Origin: Planctomycetota bacterium
Lineage (GTDB): Bacteria > Planctomycetota > Phycisphaerae > Phycisphaerales > SM1A02
NCBI GenBank assembly: GCA_902521645.1
Contig: CABYSN010000002.1
Span: forward strand, 1-52,296
Length of the DNA: 52,296 bases
Reading direction: 5' to 3'
Part shown: positions 1 to 8,872 of the stretch, one piece after another
Numbering within the stretch: position 1 is the stretch's first letter
Layout: each line of letters starts with the position of its first letter
Notes under the pieces: generated by a model
What the model saw: only the letters and a program-made list of their open reading frames with translations
The model's database searches: none
Told to the model about the DNA's origin: nothing
Program-made: the position numbers and the translations under genes

Positions 1-546
1 CTCTTCGGTGAGTCCGCGCGACGTTTTCACGAGCTTTCACTCGGAATCGATGAACGCCCGGTGGTCTCCGAGCGGACTTCGAAAAGCATCGGGCAGGAGC
101 GGACCTTTTCCGAGGACATCTCCGAGCGCGAGTTGCTCGGTGACATTCTTCTCGGAGAAGTCGAGCAGGTCGCCGAACGTCTGCGCCGTTCGGAGGCGAA
201 AGCCACTCGGGTGACCTTGAAGATCAGGTTCGGCGACTTTCAGACGATCACCCGATCCAGGACCATCGATCAGCCGACCGAGAGCACTCGTGCCCTCTGG
301 GAGATCGGTCGTTCGATCTTCGAAAGCTGGTGTCTGGAAGGTTTTCAGCCGGTTCGATTGCTGGGTTTCAGTGTGAGCGGGCTGGACCGGAGTGGGCAGG
401 TGGGGCTTTTCGAAGCGAGTGGGTCCGATCGTGACCGTGTCATCGACGAGACCACCGATACGATCATCGAGCGGTTCGGATCCAGTGCGATCTCACGCGC
501 TCGCGCGGTGAGGCGTGGATCCGATCCCGCTGCTCGTGAAAAATGA
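1..546 (+). CDS. dinB: DNA polymerase IV (Y-family), C-terminal fragment truncated by the window edge
   Basis: Frame 1 is open from base 1 (LFGESARRFHELSLGIDERPVVSERTSKSIGQERTFSEDI...); 'SKSIGQERTF' and 'ATRVTLKIRFGDFQTITRSRTI' are typical of the Pol IV little-finger domain. Confidence 0.88.
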   Translation, partial: LFGESARRFHELSLGIDERPVVSERTSKSIGQERTFSEDISERELLGDILLGEVEQVAERLRRSEAKATRVTLKIRFGDFQTITRSRTIDQPTESTRALWEIGRSIFESWCLEGFQPVRLLGFSVSGLDRSGQVGLFEASGSDRDRVIDETTDTIIERFGSSAISRARAVRRGSDPAAREK

Positions 547-555
547 CCTTTCGGA

Positions 556-2523
556 TCATTCGCCTCGGGGGAGCAGTTCCACCTTGAGCGTCTTTTCCTC
601 GCCGTCCCGGATCACGACCACCTCGACGACCTCGCCCGGTTCATGCTTGCGCAGCTGATCGATCAGCACGCTTCGATCGCGCAGTTCGTTGTCGCCCCAT
701 CGGACCATGCGGTCACCGACCTCGATACCCGCCAGGGCGGCGCTCGATTCATCGGTGACGAAGACGATTCGCAGTCCGGGTTCCCCTTCGTCGGTGGTGG
801 ATCTGATGCCGAGCTGGACCTTGGGCATGTTGCGCGGTCTTGCTCTGACGGTGTCACTGCCTCCGCGGTTTCTCCGGGTGCTCGTGAACTCCATCTTCTC
901 CGGAGTGCTCGCCGCCTTGTAGGCGAGTTCATGGAAGAGCTTGGCGGTTTCGGTGCCACCCTCGAAGTTGATCAGGTCGATGGTGTCCCTCGAGGTGTGG
1001 TAGTCGTTGTGAAGGGGGAATGGAGTGATCGCGAAGAGGATCGGAACTCTCTTGCTCAGGAATTCCGAGTGGTCGCTTCCGCCGCTTGACGCTTCCGATT
1101 CGACGATCTCGAGGCTGGAAGCTTCGAAGAGCGGGCGTGCCCAATCACTCATGCCCTCGCCGGTGCCCGTTCCCGAGATGCTGAGTCTGCGATCGTTCTC
1201 GATTCGACCGATCATGTCGAAGTTGATCATCAGGTTCAGGTCTTCGAGCGGTTGAGCGGGATTGTTCACATAGAAGCGTGAGCCATGCAGTCCCGATTCC
1301 TCGCCATCGAAGGCGATGATGATGATGTCGCGAAGGGGCATGTCCTCCGGCGCTTCGTCGTAGGCAGTCTGCAACGATTCCGCCAGCATGATCAGCGCTG
1401 CGACTCCGGAAGCGTTGTCGTCCGCTCCGGGGTGGAACTTGCCCTTGCCCGCGGGGCCTTCATTGCTTCCGAAGTCTCCCATTCCAAGGTGGTCGATGTG
1501 CGCGCCGATCACGACGTACTCGTCCCCGATGTCGCCACGACCTTCGATCATGCCGAGCACGTTCTCTCCGTAGAGCTTGGTGATCTCACGTCGGCCCATC
1601 ATGGTCACCATGACGTCATCGATGTCGATCGCTCCACCTTCTCCGGTGTCAGCCAACGCTCGCCATTCTTCGATGGATCTCTTCTCGTCGCTCTCGCCGT
1701 TGAGGAGCTGCTCTGCGGATTCAGGGGTCATCATGAAGACCGGCACGTCGTCGACCATCCGCTGCGAGCTGTTGAAGAGCGAGCCGGCTCTCCGGTCGTC
1801 CGCTCCGGGAGGGTTGACGAGGATGATGCCTGCGGGATTTCGCTTGGTGACGGCTCGGAATTTTCGATCGAAGGTGGAACGTGAGGACCAGCCACTCTCG
1901 GCCCAGAGACTCTTGCCCTCTTCGTCCATCGGTTCGAATCGGAAAAGAACGGCGATTCTTCCGGTGAGGTCATCTTCCTCGGAGAAGCTCGAGAACTCCT
2001 CGGGTCCTGTTTCAATCCCGTATCCGACGAACGTGACCGGAGCCGTGATGCCTGCATCCGCGCCCATCTCGGTCATGACGAAGTCGGTATCGAGTTCGAA
2101 TTCGTAGTCTCCGGTGCTGAGCCCGATCTCGACGAGATCCGACGAGCTTCCGAGCGGAAACGGCTGTCGGTATCCCGCGCCGCCATCTTCCGTGACGTTC
2201 ATGACCGGCTTGAGCCCGCGGGCCTTGAATTGTGATTCGACGTATTCCCGGGCCAGTTCGGCGCCACGAGTGCCTGGAAGTCGTCCACCCATCCACGGGC
2301 TTGCCAGGATGATCAGATGTTCCTGATATTCACGGACGTCTTCCGGGGAGGCTCGGAAGATGTCGGAAAGGGGCGCATCCTCTCTGGCTTCCCGTTCCTG
2401 TGCGAAGGACCACGAGGATGCGGTGAGTGCGATCGCCGGGATGAGGGACCAACGAATCAGGGGGTTCTTGCAGCTGTGACTCACGGGGGGACTCCAAATG
2501 CTCATGTCTTGGGAATGGTTCAA
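556..2523 (-). CDS. M28 family metallopeptidase with PA-like insert and C-terminal PDZ domain, secreted
   Basis: 'VVIGAHIDHLGMG...HPGADDNASGVAALIMLAE', 'AFDGEESGLHGSRFYV', 'GGSDHSEF' zinc-binding motifs; C-terminal PDZ-like 'GEPGLRIVFVTDESSAALAGIEVGDRMVRWGDNEL'; N-terminal hydrophobic signal. Confidence 0.88.
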   Translation of the reverse strand: MNHSQDMSIWSPPVSHSCKNPLIRWSLIPAIALTASSWSFAQEREAREDAPLSDIFRASPEDVREYQEHLIILASPWMGGRLPGTRGAELAREYVESQFKARGLKPVMNVTEDGGAGYRQPFPLGSSSDLVEIGLSTGDYEFELDTDFVMTEMGADAGITAPVTFVGYGIETGPEEFSSFSEEDDLTGRIAVLFRFEPMDEEGKSLWAESGWSSRSTFDRKFRAVTKRNPAGIILVNPPGADDRRAGSLFNSSQRMVDDVPVFMMTPESAEQLLNGESDEKRSIEEWRALADTGEGGAIDIDDVMVTMMGRREITKLYGENVLGMIEGRGDIGDEYVVIGAHIDHLGMGDFGSNEGPAGKGKFHPGADDNASGVAALIMLAESLQTAYDEAPEDMPLRDIIIIAFDGEESGLHGSRFYVNNPAQPLEDLNLMINFDMIGRIENDRRLSISGTGTGEGMSDWARPLFEASSLEIVESEASSGGSDHSEFLSKRVPILFAITPFPLHNDYHTSRDTIDLINFEGGTETAKLFHELAYKAASTPEKMEFTSTRRNRGGSDTVRARPRNMPKVQLGIRSTTDEGEPGLRIVFVTDESSAALAGIEVGDRMVRWGDNELRDRSVLIDQLRKHEPGEVVEVVVIRDGEEKTLKVELLPRGE

Positions 2524-2673
2524 TCCTGAAAGGGTATCCTATTGCAGGACCCTTTTCCGCCAAACTCCGTTTCGGTTCCCCCCTTTTGCTTCAAACGGCG
2601 GAATCAGGACCGGCAGGAGCGTTTGATGCCTCTTTCAGCACTTTTCTTCACTCGTACCACTCCCGGATTTCGA

Positions 2674-3999
2674 ATGCATCATCTGACCGCCATCGTCTGC
2701 TGCCTGATGTGTCTCTCGTCGGCGGCTCATGCTCGTGTGGAATTGGATCCGGTCGATGGTCCTCACGTCGATCTGAAGTTGTCTCTCGATCCTGATGCCT
2801 TGCGAATGCAGGTCACGATGAACATCGTCTTTCTCGATGACGCCCTGGATTTCGAAAGGGAACTGCCTGATCGAATCGACCCGGCGGAAGGACCCGCGCT
2901 TCTCGATGCCCTGCAGCGATGGGCAGACGTCGATCTCGTCGCCGAGATCGACGGCGTTCCCGTGAATCCGATCGTCGACGGATTGCTCATCAATGATCCC
3001 GACACGACATTTCTCGCGCTGATGGTTCGAACCGGAATGCGCGGACTCAGGAAGGTGCGCTTCGACGTCGAGTGGCCGTTGAAGAGCGAGCCGTCGGACA
3101 TCTCTCTTCAGTGGTACGTCTATCCCGAAGATCCCTTCAGTTCACTCGATCCTCCTGAATCGATCACGATCGCCGCCGAGGCGCAGGTCGAGGGAATCCG
3201 GGAGGCGGTCTTCTTCAGCATGGAGGCGCCGGTCTGGTCGTGGCGGAGTGGCTCGACAGCGATCAGTGAACGTTTGGAGGCGATCGCGCCACCGGAGGCG
3301 CGAAAACCCTGGTCAGTGCCGATGCTTTCCGTCGTGACGGGAGTCATCGGTCTCGTTTCGTCCATTCTGCTGCTGGCCTCTCGAAGATCCGGAACCTCGC
3401 TCGTCGCCTTCATCATTCTTCCCTGTGCCGGGCTCGTGGCCTACTTCGGATCAGGTGTGGCGGTGGCCCAGATCCAACCACCCGGCAATGAACGATTGCG
3501 GCTTCCAACCCCATCGGAGGCGGAAGCCATTCTGGTTCCACTCCACGGAAACATCTATCGAGCATTCGATTACGTCGCTGAAACCGACATCTACGACGCG
3601 CTTGATCGGAGCGTCAGTGGCGATCTGCTCGATGAACTCTATCGAACGATCTATGCAAGCCTGGTGATGGAAGAGGCTCAGGGTGCGGTCAGCCGTGTGA
3701 CCGCCGTCCGACCGGTCGAGCTTCAGATCGATTCGATCGCTCCTGATCCGATTCAACCCGAGATCTTGATGGACGTGACCTACCGATGGCAGGTCGATGG
3801 AAACGTGACCCACTGGGGGCACGTCCATGAACGCACCAACGAGTATCTGGCGGAACTCGGGGTCAGAGGCACCGAAGACGGATGGCGCATCGAAACGGTC
3901 CGGATTCTCGAACAGGAACGGATCGACGAGCCGGAGGAGGAACTCGCACCCGACGGTCTGCCCGAATTCGGGAATGATGATGAGGACGTCATCCTCTGA
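2674..3999 (+). CDS. Hypothetical exported/membrane protein
   Basis: ORF 2542-3999; likely start ATG 2674 before signal peptide MHHLTAIVCCLMCLSSAAHA; two internal hydrophobic segments (SVVTGVIGLVSSILLLA, LVAFIILPCAGLVAYFGSGVAVA); family not recognised. Confidence 0.6.
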   Translation: MHHLTAIVCCLMCLSSAAHARVELDPVDGPHVDLKLSLDPDALRMQVTMNIVFLDDALDFERELPDRIDPAEGPALLDALQRWADVDLVAEIDGVPVNPIVDGLLINDPDTTFLALMVRTGMRGLRKVRFDVEWPLKSEPSDISLQWYVYPEDPFSSLDPPESITIAAEAQVEGIREAVFFSMEAPVWSWRSGSTAISERLEAIAPPEARKPWSVPMLSVVTGVIGLVSSILLLASRRSGTSLVAFIILPCAGLVAYFGSGVAVAQIQPPGNERLRLPTPSEAEAILVPLHGNIYRAFDYVAETDIYDALDRSVSGDLLDELYRTIYASLVMEEAQGAVSRVTAVRPVELQIDSIAPDPIQPEILMDVTYRWQVDGNVTHWGHVHERTNEYLAELGVRGTEDGWRIETVRILEQERIDEPEEELAPDGLPEFGNDDEDVIL

Positions 4000-4038
4000 G
4001 TGGGGAGTCTGACTCGTGTGCGCTCACGATTGAGGTGA

Positions 4039-4770
4039 TCAGGCCCGTTTCGGCATCCAGCCGCGGACGTTCACCGGGTCGGCGGCCATGCATATCGGCG
4101 GACCGATCGTCTTGATGCCGGTGTCTGCGATCAGACCGTCCTCGAGTTCAAGAAGCTCCGCCTGTCGAAGGGTCCATGGTTCATGGTGGACTGCCCCTCG
4201 CCAGAGGCGTCGTCCCTTCGCGGCGTAGAGGTTGTAGCGTTCCGTGAGAAAATGACGAAGTGAACCGAATTCACTCCTCGGCATGACGTCTCCTGAACGC
4301 CATTTGATTCTCGTTCCGGTGCCGTCACCTCTCGTCAGTCGGTATGCATGCGTCCGATCATGCTTCTCCACCTGGAATCTCGCGTTGACGTAATTCAGAT
4401 TCCAGAGGTGGCGTCCTCCGAACACGGCGATCCTGCTGGCGGCATCCAGGCTGTAGAACCAGACACCCGGCACGCCATCCTTGAGGACGTAGGTTCTGAC
4501 GTTGCATTCATGGAAGTTTCTGGCGAACGGAAGCGGTGGGAGAAATGTCGGACTCGTCGCTGCCATGGTGAATGGCACCAGTGCGATCCAGGCCGATCCG
4601 TCGAAGGTGTCCACCTCCAGTCCATCCGGAAGCGTGGACTGGAGAAGTTTCGGGTCCACTCTCCAGTGGATGAAAAGCAGGTCCTTCCAGATCATCTTCA
4701 TCGCCGCCCACGGAGTGGTCTCATCCGGAAGTCTCGATTCCCATCCGATATCTGCGTGTGGCGATGACAT
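4039..4770 (-). CDS. DUF2071 / YqjF family protein
   Basis: 'WKDLLFIHWRVDPKLLQSTLPDGLEVDTFDGSAWIALVPFTM...NFHECNVRTYV...GVWFYSLDA' is typical of DUF2071; start at 4770 (MSSPHAD) avoids overlap with the divergent gene. Confidence 0.8.
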   Translation of the reverse strand: MSSPHADIGWESRLPDETTPWAAMKMIWKDLLFIHWRVDPKLLQSTLPDGLEVDTFDGSAWIALVPFTMAATSPTFLPPLPFARNFHECNVRTYVLKDGVPGVWFYSLDAASRIAVFGGRHLWNLNYVNARFQVEKHDRTHAYRLTRGDGTGTRIKWRSGDVMPRSEFGSLRHFLTERYNLYAAKGRRLWRGAVHHEPWTLRQAELLELEDGLIADTGIKTIGPPICMAADPVNVRGWMPKRA

Positions 4771-4855
4771 GTCCTCATGGTACGAGTATTCGTGGTGTTC
4801 AGAGGGCTTTCTTTGATACAGTTGTTTACCAATCACCGGAGACCATGCGTTCATC

Positions 4856-6481
4856 ATGTTCGAGAGCTTCATGCACCATCTTCTCGTCGCCCGGACAGGG
4901 ACCGAAACATCGGTCGACCTGGCGACATCTCCTGATTGGTGGGGGGTCCTCGCCGGGCTCCATCCGGTACTCACTCATTTTCCCATAGCGCTCATCATCG
5001 TCGCTGCAGGTGTGGAGTTGGTCGGTCTCATCATGCGTCGGGAGAAGGTGGCCTCGTTCACGGTCATCGCCCTTCTCATCGGAGGGTCCATGGCCATGTT
5101 CTCGGCATGGAGCGGATGGTCTCTGGCCGATGCGGGGTACGGTCGTGGCTGGCAGCTCGAACTTCATCGGTGGCTCGGCGTCGCGGCAGGATTGCTCGGT
5201 CTCCTGCTGTCGATTCTGGTGCTCTTCGCCTGGTTCGGTACTCGTGCATGGGTGACTTCGATCGTCAGGGCGCTCACCTTCGTCTGTGCGATTCTCATCG
5301 GTGTCGCCGCACATTTCGGTGGCGAGCTGGTCTGGGGAGAGTCGATCGTCCTGAACTCGTTGTTTCCGGAACCCGGGGCGCAACCACTCTCGATCTCGGA
5401 TCACGCCGAGGATCACGCCGACGAGCCCGAGGCGGTGACATCCGCGACATCTGATTCCAAAGCTTCTTCGGAAATCGAATCATCTGATGACATCGGCTCG
5501 GGCGATGATGATCCTGTGTCGGGTTCTTCCGAGGAGAAGGCCCCGGAGGCCGGTCCGCCCACTGTGAACAAGATCTCGTTCACCGCTCAGATCGAACCGA
5601 TTCTGGACACCCATTGCTGGAAATGTCACGGTCCGACCGGTCGGGCCCGAGCCGGTCTTCGAGTCGTCACTCAGGCTGATTTCGATCGAGTGCTCGACGA
5701 ACATCCTCTGGTGTCTCCCGGCATGCCCGATCAAAGCGTGCTCTTCGAGGTGGTCACGCTTCCAAGGGATGATGATGATGCGATGCCTCCGAGCGGTCCC
5801 GGTTTGTCCGCGCAGGAGATCGAGCTGCTCAAGCTCTGGATCCTTCAGGGTGGTTCCACCAAGGCGGTATCGACGGATTCCGCGGATGCCTCCGAGGTAC
5901 GCGAACCGGCTCCGGCCACGCAGCCACCAGTGGATCCGGTCGCTGAGCAGGCGCCCGCTCCGACCGCTGTGGGAACGGATCCCGCCATCAGGATCGCTTC
6001 GGACGTCCTGCTGGCCCGCGGGGTTCCGGTCAAGCCGATCGCTCGAGATTCGAAGTTTCTCGAACTCAACGCATCGTCTCTGAGTCATCGCATCGATCCG
6101 CCATTCGGTGATGCCGATCTTCAATCGATGACTGCGCTCTCATCGGTGCTGGTCGGACTTGATCTGGCCCATACCGAAGTCACCGATTCAGGTGTGGGTG
6201 CGCTCGTCGGATTCGACGTGCTTCGAAATCTCACATTGAAGGGGACCTCGGTTTCAGCTCGATCCGCCGATGTGCTCGCTGCCCTCCCGGCACTGGATCG
6301 TCTGAATCTGTTCGAGACCCAGATGGATGACTCCGGATTGGAACGTCTGGTCGGTTCATCCTCCCTGCGAAGAATCTTCGTCGGTTCCAGTCGTGTGACT
6401 GAATCGGGGGTGGCCGCGGCCCGCGCATTGAATCCCGATGTGGAGATCCTCTGGTCGATTTCCACCCCCGTCGAGCCCTGA
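4856..6481 (+). CDS. Membrane protein: DUF2231-like TM domain + planctomycete-type c-cytochrome domain + leucine-rich-repeat-like C-terminus
   Basis: N-terminal multi-TM 'GVLAGLHPVLTHFPIALIIVAAGVELVGL'; heme motif 'ILDTHCWKCHGPTGRARAGLRV...AMPPSGPGLSAQEIELLKLWILQGG'; C-terminal repeats 'LTLKGTSVSARSADVLAALPALDRLNLFETQMDDSGLERL'. Confidence 0.85.
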   Translation: MFESFMHHLLVARTGTETSVDLATSPDWWGVLAGLHPVLTHFPIALIIVAAGVELVGLIMRREKVASFTVIALLIGGSMAMFSAWSGWSLADAGYGRGWQLELHRWLGVAAGLLGLLLSILVLFAWFGTRAWVTSIVRALTFVCAILIGVAAHFGGELVWGESIVLNSLFPEPGAQPLSISDHAEDHADEPEAVTSATSDSKASSEIESSDDIGSGDDDPVSGSSEEKAPEAGPPTVNKISFTAQIEPILDTHCWKCHGPTGRARAGLRVVTQADFDRVLDEHPLVSPGMPDQSVLFEVVTLPRDDDDAMPPSGPGLSAQEIELLKLWILQGGSTKAVSTDSADASEVREPAPATQPPVDPVAEQAPAPTAVGTDPAIRIASDVLLARGVPVKPIARDSKFLELNASSLSHRIDPPFGDADLQSMTALSSVLVGLDLAHTEVTDSGVGALVGFDVLRNLTLKGTSVSARSADVLAALPALDRLNLFETQMDDSGLERLVGSSSLRRIFVGSSRVTESGVAAARALNPDVEILWSISTPVEP

Positions 6482-6520
6482 AAAGGCACTCTTGCGTCGG
6501 ATAATCGACTCTCGTTCCAA

Positions 6521-6540
6521 CATGGGGCATTCACCCCATG
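6521..6540. terminator. Short intergenic hairpin
   Basis: CATGGGG-cattca-CCCCATG; perfect 7-bp arms, no strong T tract. Confidence 0.35.
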
Positions 6541-6620
6541 GACCCCGGCTCTGATTGATGGCAGACTCGTAGCGTCCTCCCTCCTGGAGGTCTCACGAAC
6601 ATGTCCGAATTCTGGAGAGA

Positions 6621-7244
6621 ATGATGACCACCGGTACGGCAGGCAACACGGCACTTATCCTCATTGGTTTTCAGCATGACTACTTCGATCCATCCGGGAT
6701 TCTTCACGGTGTGGTGGAGGAGTCCCATCGCGTCAGCGGCACGCTTGAGAACACGATCAGTCTGATCGAAGCCTTCAAGGACAGTGACATGGTCATGGTC
6801 AGCACGCCGATCGTCTTCAGCGAGTTCTACGAGGAGATCCAGAACCCGATCGGCATTCTCAAGACGATTCGTGATGTCCAGGCATTCAAGACCGGAACGC
6901 CCGGAGCCGAGACGATTCCGGAGATCAAGGCCTACGGTGACAGGATCGTCGAGCTTCCCGGCAAGAAGAGTTTCAACGCCTTTTCGAACACGCGACTTCA
7001 GTCGATGCTTCAGGAGCATGGTGTGACCAAGGTGATCTTCGCAGGATGCGTCACCTCGATCTGCGTCCATGCCAGTGCGCTGCAGGCTTTCGATCTCGGT
7101 TATGAAGTGACCATGCTCTCTGATTGCACGTCAGCCCGCACGCCCATCGAGCAGGAGTTCTTCTGTTCCGATGTCTTTCCGCTCTTTTCGCATGTTCTCA
7201 CCCTCGAGGAACTGATGAATGGTGAAACAGCAGGTTCGAAATGA
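6621..7244 (+). CDS. Isochorismatase-family cysteine hydrolase
   Basis: 'TALILIGFQHDYFDPSG', 'PGKKSFNAFSNTRLQSML', 'VIFAGCVTSICVHASALQAFDLGYEVTMLSDCTSA'. Confidence 0.88.
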   Translation: MMTTGTAGNTALILIGFQHDYFDPSGILHGVVEESHRVSGTLENTISLIEAFKDSDMVMVSTPIVFSEFYEEIQNPIGILKTIRDVQAFKTGTPGAETIPEIKAYGDRIVELPGKKSFNAFSNTRLQSMLQEHGVTKVIFAGCVTSICVHASALQAFDLGYEVTMLSDCTSARTPIEQEFFCSDVFPLFSHVLTLEELMNGETAGSK

Positions 7245-8839
7245 ACGATTTTTCCAAAGACCCGAAACCCGGTGATTCAGTTCCGCTCGAGCGTGAGGAT
7301 CTCAACGTCGAATTTCAGTACAGGCTGATCGAGCAGCTTGCTGAGACGAAGCGAAGCTCCGACGAGGTTCTTTCCTTCATTTCCGATGTGGTCTTTCGGA
7401 TCGACCTGGAACAGAAGATCCTGTTTCTCAACAAGGCCTGGGATGCGTGTCTGGGACTGTCGGCCGAGCAGGCGCTCGGGACCCCGATGTCGACTCATGT
7501 CTTCGAGGAGGATCGCGCACGCTGGTCGGAAATTCTCGGTCGGACCGCCGATTCGGCGGAGACTGTCCAAGCGGAGCCCGTGGTCCGGTTCATGGATCAC
7601 GATGGTGGACCGCATTGGATGTTCGTCCGTATTCACAAGAAGCTCGAGAGCGGGCAGATCATCGGCAGTCTGGAAGACGTCACGGTGCGTCGAAAACTCG
7701 AGTCGGAACTTCTGCAGACCCAGCGACTCGAGTCCATAGGTCGTCTCGCCGGCGGCCTGGCGCATGACTTCAACAACAGTCTCACCAAGATTCTCGGAAG
7801 TCTGAACATCGCTCAGCGCAAGTTGGGGATCGACAGCCCGGTGGCCGAGGAGCTTGACGTTGCCGTCCAGGCGTGTCATCAGGCCAGCGCCATCACCAAG
7901 CGCATGCTCACCTTCAGCAAGGGAGGTGAACCGGTCTGCAAACCGAAGGAGCTTGGTCCGGTCGTTTCCGAAGGGGTCTCACTGGCGCTCTATGGTTCGC
8001 GTGTTCGAGGAAACATCGTCATCGATCCCGACCTGCCGTTGGTCGACATCGATGCCTCGCAGGTTCATCAGGTCTTGAACAACCTCGTCATCAATGCCGA
8101 GCAGGCGATGCCGTCCGGTGGTGAACTCTGGATTCGTGTCTTCGCCGATTGTTTCATCCCCGAAGGAGGTCGCAGCAGCAGAGACGGCGTTTCCGTCGAG
8201 ATCCGTGATTCCGGCTGCGGGATTCCCCGGGAGCATCTCCGTCACGTTCTGGAGCCGTATTTCACCACCAAGGAGACCGGCAACGGCCTTGGTCTGACCA
8301 GTGTCTACTGGATCATGAAGCGGCATTCCGGCGTGCTCGACATCAAGAGCGAGCTCGGTTCCGGGACCACCATTCGTATCACCTTCCCTGTCTCCGAGGT
8401 GAAGTCGCTCGAGCCTGAAGTCGAACCGGAGGTGTTGTCGGTGGGATGCGCCGAGAAGGCGCGCATTCTGGTCATGGACGACAACGACGAAGTTCGCAGG
8501 ACCGTGGCGCACATGCTTGAATCACTCGGACACAGCGTGGTTCAGACCGCGGAAGGTGTGTCATGCGTCGAGGCCTATGAGGCGTCGTTCGTCGAGGGAG
8601 TGCCCGGCTCCGGATTCGACCTCGTCCTCCTCGACCTGACGGTCGCGGGTGGACGGGATGGCCTCTGGACCATCAAGAGACTTCTCGAGATCGACCCCGG
8701 CGTCTGTGCCATCGTCGCAAGCGGGTACAGCAACGACCCGGTGATGTCGGATCACCGGCGTCATGGCTTTCAAGGCATGCTTCAGAAACCTTTCACGCTC
8801 GAGTCGCTCGAATCGCATCTCAAGGAACTGCTGTGTTGA
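7241..8839 (+). CDS. PAS-domain hybrid sensor histidine kinase / response regulator
   Basis: PAS 'ISDVVFRIDLEQKILFLNKAWDACLG'; H-box 'GGLAHDFNNSLTKILG'; ATPase 'LNNLVINAEQAMP', 'GCGIPREHLRHVLEPYFTTKETGNGLGL'; receiver 'RILVMDDNDEVRR...DLVLLDLTVAGGRDG...LQKPF'; 4-bp overlap with upstream gene. Confidence 0.93.
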   Translation: MNDFSKDPKPGDSVPLEREDLNVEFQYRLIEQLAETKRSSDEVLSFISDVVFRIDLEQKILFLNKAWDACLGLSAEQALGTPMSTHVFEEDRARWSEILGRTADSAETVQAEPVVRFMDHDGGPHWMFVRIHKKLESGQIIGSLEDVTVRRKLESELLQTQRLESIGRLAGGLAHDFNNSLTKILGSLNIAQRKLGIDSPVAEELDVAVQACHQASAITKRMLTFSKGGEPVCKPKELGPVVSEGVSLALYGSRVRGNIVIDPDLPLVDIDASQVHQVLNNLVINAEQAMPSGGELWIRVFADCFIPEGGRSSRDGVSVEIRDSGCGIPREHLRHVLEPYFTTKETGNGLGLTSVYWIMKRHSGVLDIKSELGSGTTIRITFPVSEVKSLEPEVEPEVLSVGCAEKARILVMDDNDEVRRTVAHMLESLGHSVVQTAEGVSCVEAYEASFVEGVPGSGFDLVLLDLTVAGGRDGLWTIKRLLEIDPGVCAIVASGYSNDPVMSDHRRHGFQGMLQKPFTLESLESHLKELLC

Positions 8840-8872
8840 GAGTGTCCTCGTTCAGGCGATGATCGGCCGCTC

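Noticed and set aside
1-546. Short dinB as a pseudogene
   Set aside because: The frame is open to base 1, so truncation is due to the window boundary
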